Part shown: one piece after another, positions 61,153 through 64,000 of the stretch
Position numbering within the stretch: position 1 is the stretch's first letter
Layout: each line of letters opens with the position of its first letter
Origin: Hassallia byssoidea VB512170
GTDB lineage: Bacteria > Cyanobacteriota > Cyanobacteriia > Cyanobacteriales > Nostocaceae
Length of the DNA stretch: 64,000 nt
Assembly: GCF_000817785.2 (NCBI RefSeq)
Contig: NZ_JTCM02000004.1
Location: forward strand, 62,001-126,000
Direction: 5' to 3'
The notes under the pieces: model-generated
What the model was told of the DNA's origin: nothing
The model's database searches: none
What the model saw: the letters and a program-made list of their open reading frames with translations, nothing else
Position numbers and translations under genes: made by a program

Positions 61153-64000
61153 CTACGGTCTTAAATCATTAGATAATTCCACAATGCCGCGATAGCCATC
61201 AATTCTGACTCGCTGACCATCTTGCAGCAACCAGGTAGCACCACGGACATCCATCACGGCTGGTATACCATATTCACGAGCGACGATCGCCCCGTGAGAT
61301 AATCTTCCACCAGCTTCGGCAATTAAGCCACCGGCTCTGACTAATAGCGGTGCCCAGCCGGAATCGGTATAAGGCACTACCAATATCGTCTCTCGGTCAA
61401 TCTCTGGTATATCTTGTAAATTCCGCAACACCTTGACTCTTCCCTCGGCTTGTCCGTGACTGGCGGGAATACCTTGTAATATTTGATCGGAGGTTAACTT
61501 AGAAAGAGCTAGCGGGACGGGGGGAGCATTGCCGTAAACTAAAAGAGGTATTTGATTTAATTGACTGTCTTCTGTGAGTTGCGATCGCCTAACTAACACT
61601 GACTCTTGCAACTGCGAAATTAATCGAGCATCCCAATTTTCTATCAATTGCCGCACTTCATTCAATTCCAGAAAAAAGATATCCCCTTTTTCCTTCAACA
61701 AGCCGGCTTGTAACCAAATCTTCTCCAAAGCCAAAAAACACCAGCGCAACTCACCTAACAAGCGCGAGTATACCTCAGTAACTCGTCCTTTGAGATCCAC
61801 GCGCTGCTGTACAAATCCTCGCTTTTTCTTTTGTTTTCGCGGGCTATAAATTCCTTCTAAATTATCTATCAGCGGTTGGTTATCCTGCATCAACTGCACA
61901 AATAACTGCTTTATCGCTTGGGGATCTTCCTTCCAGGTGGGAACGGCAATATCAGTTCCGACTTCACTTAAATAGCCGTAATCTTGAAGCAATTCGTCGA
62001 ATTGTTGTAAAATTTTCTGCCCTTCTGGGGTTGGTGCTAATTGCTCAAATACTTGCTGTGGTTCGACTGAAGGTAATACCTGTTTGGCATCTGCGGCTAA
62101 TGCACTCAGTTCGCGCATTGCTGCTACTTCTGGTGTGACGCTGTTATCAATTTTGCCATCTTTTACGCGAAAAATTCCTTGACGCAGCGCTACACTCAAA
62201 GGTGCTAAAATGCTGTAATAAGTCGCAATTCGCAGCAATTCTAAGATAAAGTCAATTCTCTTTAACAATCTCGGCGGATCGAAGTCATCGATAAATTCCT
62301 GCGTCAACTGCGACAAACCAGGCACAAATCTTCTGTGATAATCGCGCTTAAAGTCTTTTTCTAAATTTAATTCGCGTCTGAGCAACTTCGCCAGTCCGGG
62401 TAGATTCTTTAAGGTAGAATCCAAAGGCGGTTTACTCATCTTGGAACCTCTGGTTAAAAATTCCAGACTTTCCGGCGGTAAACCCATTCTTAAGAAAATC
62501 TGCCCTAAGAGGGATGCATTAAAATATGCTCTAGAGTAGTGAAGTGTGGCGGTTTCTTTAAAGTCTAATCCTTCTGCGCGATCGCCTAAAACGATTGTAA
62601 AAAGTTCTCCCCAGACACCGCAAGTTAAAGGACGGTTAATCGACCAAGTTAAGGGACGAATCAATCCGGGAATTACTTCGGCGGCGATTTTGCGAGTCCA
62701 AATTGGTAGTAAAGTGGTGATAGGTCGTGCTTGTAATATCCAAAGTGTTTGACCGTCATAACTCCACTCGATATCTTGGGGAATGCCGTGAAAACGTTCT
62801 TCTAAATGTCGGGATAAGTAAGCAACTTGTTTAAGTAAAGCTTGTGGTACTTGTCCTGAACCTTCTAATTGCACAAACTTAAAATTTTCGGTTTCGACGA
62901 CAAAAGCGCGATATTGTTCTGGTGTAACTCGTCCGGAAACGATTTGCGTCGGACTTCCTGGTAAAGCTTCAATGACGATTCCTTCTCCTTGTCGGGTAAT
63001 CGGATCGCGGCTGAAAGCTACCCCAGAATAAACACTTTGGACTTGTTGTTGAACTAGCACTGCCATTGCTGCTTCTTGGGAACCGCGATCGCGTCGATAT
63101 TGCATCGCAGTTGGTTGATTGTAAGAAGCTTGAGTTAGGGCGATCGCTTCTCGCAACTCTTGTTTGTTGGTAACGTTTAAAATTGTTTCATACTGTCCGG
63201 CAGCAGAAGCTTGTTCTGAGTCTTCCCCAATCGCCGAGGAACGCACCACCAGAGGCGATAATTCTGAAGGATACATAATTTCTACTAATGCTTCTGCGTC
63301 GTCAGAAGGCGCCAGTACCCACCCTTTCGGCACTGGATAACCCCAGCGCTTAATTTGAGATAAAGTAGCTGCCTTTTGTCCGAATAACGCAGCATCCAAA
63401 TCGTCATCTAAAGAAACAATATTTGTCTCACCGCGCAAAAATTTATTAGCTGCTTGCGAATCTCTTTGCGCGTTTTCGGTTGGTAAATTCAAGTCATCCG
63501 GAATTCGTTTATAAATCCAGCCAAGTAACACCGCTAAAGCGACAGCAGCGATGATTCTCGGTAAATCCTGAGCGTGCAAAAGTGTGACAAGCAAAGGAAA
63601 CAATACCAAAACGCCGTATTTTACCAATTTTTTGTTGCGAACAACACTAAAAGTAATAGTTACCAGAAAAAGCACAAATCCAGCTACCAGCGGATCGTGT
63701 ACGGCAAATCCCCAAGCAACATTTGTCGTTCCAGCACCTTTTGCTACCCAGTATCGTCCTACTACTAAGGCAATCAGGGCAATCAATTCCCAAGCCGATC
63801 CCTCTCCAAAGAAAGCACGGGCAAGTAAGACAGCGGCAATTCCCTTCAACGCTTCTGACAATACCGCGAGAATTCCTATTAGTCTGCCACCGTGATAAAA
63901 TGCGGCTGAAACACTAATATTACCAGTACCTACGTGTGCTAATTGCCGCCCATTTAAAGCTTGGGTAATCCAGTCAATTAGCGGTAGTGCCCCCAGGAGG
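61153..64000 (-). CDS. PlsY-like membrane domain fused to a PEP-utiliser-type phosphotransferase, 5' incomplete
   Basis: The frame is open to the right edge, giving about 948 visible residues; an internal TTG at 63861 is not the start. The first 165 or so residues have several membrane spans and degenerate PlsY-type motifs (VGTGNISVSAAF, VLSEALKG). Next is a PPDK-type ATP-grasp domain (SPLVVRSSAIGEDSEQASAAGQ), a long helical middle domain and a C-terminal swivelling domain with GGRLSHGAIVAREYGIPAV, whose His should carry phosphate. The order matches rifampicin phosphotransferase rather than PEP synthase. The acceptor is unknown; a lipid is a guess. Confidence 0.82.
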   Translation of the reverse strand, partial: LLGALPLIDWITQALNGRQLAHVGTGNISVSAAFYHGGRLIGILAVLSEALKGIAAVLLARAFFGEGSAWELIALIALVVGRYWVAKGAGTTNVAWGFAVHDPLVAGFVLFLVTITFSVVRNKKLVKYGVLVLFPLLVTLLHAQDLPRIIAAVALAVLLGWIYKRIPDDLNLPTENAQRDSQAANKFLRGETNIVSLDDDLDAALFGQKAATLSQIKRWGYPVPKGWVLAPSDDAEALVEIMYPSELSPLVVRSSAIGEDSEQASAAGQYETILNVTNKQELREAIALTQASYNQPTAMQYRRDRGSQEAAMAVLVQQQVQSVYSGVAFSRDPITRQGEGIVIEALPGSPTQIVSGRVTPEQYRAFVVETENFKFVQLEGSGQVPQALLKQVAYLSRHLEERFHGIPQDIEWSYDGQTLWILQARPITTLLPIWTRKIAAEVIPGLIRPLTWSINRPLTCGVWGELFTIVLGDRAEGLDFKETATLHYSRAYFNASLLGQIFLRMGLPPESLEFLTRGSKMSKPPLDSTLKNLPGLAKLLRRELNLEKDFKRDYHRRFVPGLSQLTQEFIDDFDPPRLLKRIDFILELLRIATYYSILAPLSVALRQGIFRVKDGKIDNSVTPEVAAMRELSALAADAKQVLPSVEPQQVFEQLAPTPEGQKILQQFDELLQDYGYLSEVGTDIAVPTWKEDPQAIKQLFVQLMQDNQPLIDNLEGIYSPRKQKKKRGFVQQRVDLKGRVTEVYSRLLGELRWCFLALEKIWLQAGLLKEKGDIFFLELNEVRQLIENWDARLISQLQESVLVRRSQLTEDSQLNQIPLLVYGNAPPVPLALSKLTSDQILQGIPASHGQAEGRVKVLRNLQDIPEIDRETILVVPYTDSGWAPLLVRAGGLIAEAGGRLSHGAIVAREYGIPAVMDVRGATWLLQDGQRVRIDGYRGIVELSNDLRP

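Noticed and set aside
63859-63861. TTG as the start of the PlsY-phosphotransferase gene
   Set aside because: The frame stays open to the window edge with PlsY-like sequence (VGTGNISVSAA) before the TTG.
1-64000. CRISPR array, tRNA, rRNA or prophage
   Set aside because: No direct-repeat/spacer pattern, tRNA-like fold, rRNA or phage gene was seen.

Overview
The window reads as chromosomal DNA of a cyanobacterium, probably a filamentous, heterocyst-forming (Nostocales-type) one. The evidence is frequent GCGATCGC octamers, the order nrtA-nrtB-nrtC-nrtD, a conserved small cyanobacterial protein, a PEP-CTERM protein, an orthocaspase relative, and many heptanucleotide tandem repeats (STRR) and short dispersed palindromes. 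The lineage is an inference; there is no rRNA, tRNA, CRISPR array or transposase gene in the window.

Region 1 (1-32.5 kb) is a surface-polysaccharide locus, almost all on the minus strand. It holds five GT2 glycosyltransferases, one GT4, an ABC exporter split into an ATPase with a carbohydrate-binding tail (3374-4666) and a permease (25411-26253), and a set matching the Pseudomonas WbpA/B/E/D/I route to UDP-2,3-diacetamido-2,3-dideoxy-D-mannuronic acid (22-25 kb plus 4740-5798). It also has an SDR epimerase, a methyltransferase, an FAD oxidoreductase and a paired EmrE-like small transporter. A plus-strand GT-C (ArnT/PMT-like) membrane transferase at 10.7-12.7 kb is bracketed by two large paralogues with DUF4082, Ig-like and DMF-amidase-like domains. 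A PEP-CTERM protein with NxxGxxAF repeats lies beside them. A Wzc-type BY-kinase (30337-32481) closes the locus on the plus strand, after a 1.6 kb spacer with paired palindromes and a structured leader candidate.

Region 2 (32.6-41.2 kb, plus strand) is a copper/heavy-metal resistance unit matching the Synechocystis cop genes: a DUF305 lipoprotein (CopM-like), an RND adaptor and pump (CopB, CopA), a small lipoprotein, and a response regulator/kinase pair (CopR/CopS, RppA/RppB type). Two identical TTTCAT-CTTGA-TTTCAT direct repeats lie about 105 bp before two of these genes.

Region 3 (41.3-48.4 kb, minus strand) is the most unusual part. Two genes share long Asn-rich coiled-coil-like repeats and the same C-terminal domain of about 73 residues. 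One is a membrane-anchored phosphate-binding-like protein (690 aa). The other is a 1545-residue, apparently cytoplasmic protein with a propeller-like N-terminus and two copies of a domain I cannot name.

Region 4 (48.8-64 kb) holds MTA phosphorylase, a membrane TPR protein, an orthocaspase homologue lacking both catalytic residues, ATP sulfurylase, and the nitrate transporter nrtABCD, with a different repeat element in each spacer. It ends in an incomplete fusion of a PlsY-like membrane domain with a phosphotransferase built like rifampicin phosphotransferase (ATP-grasp, middle domain, C-terminal swivelling His domain).
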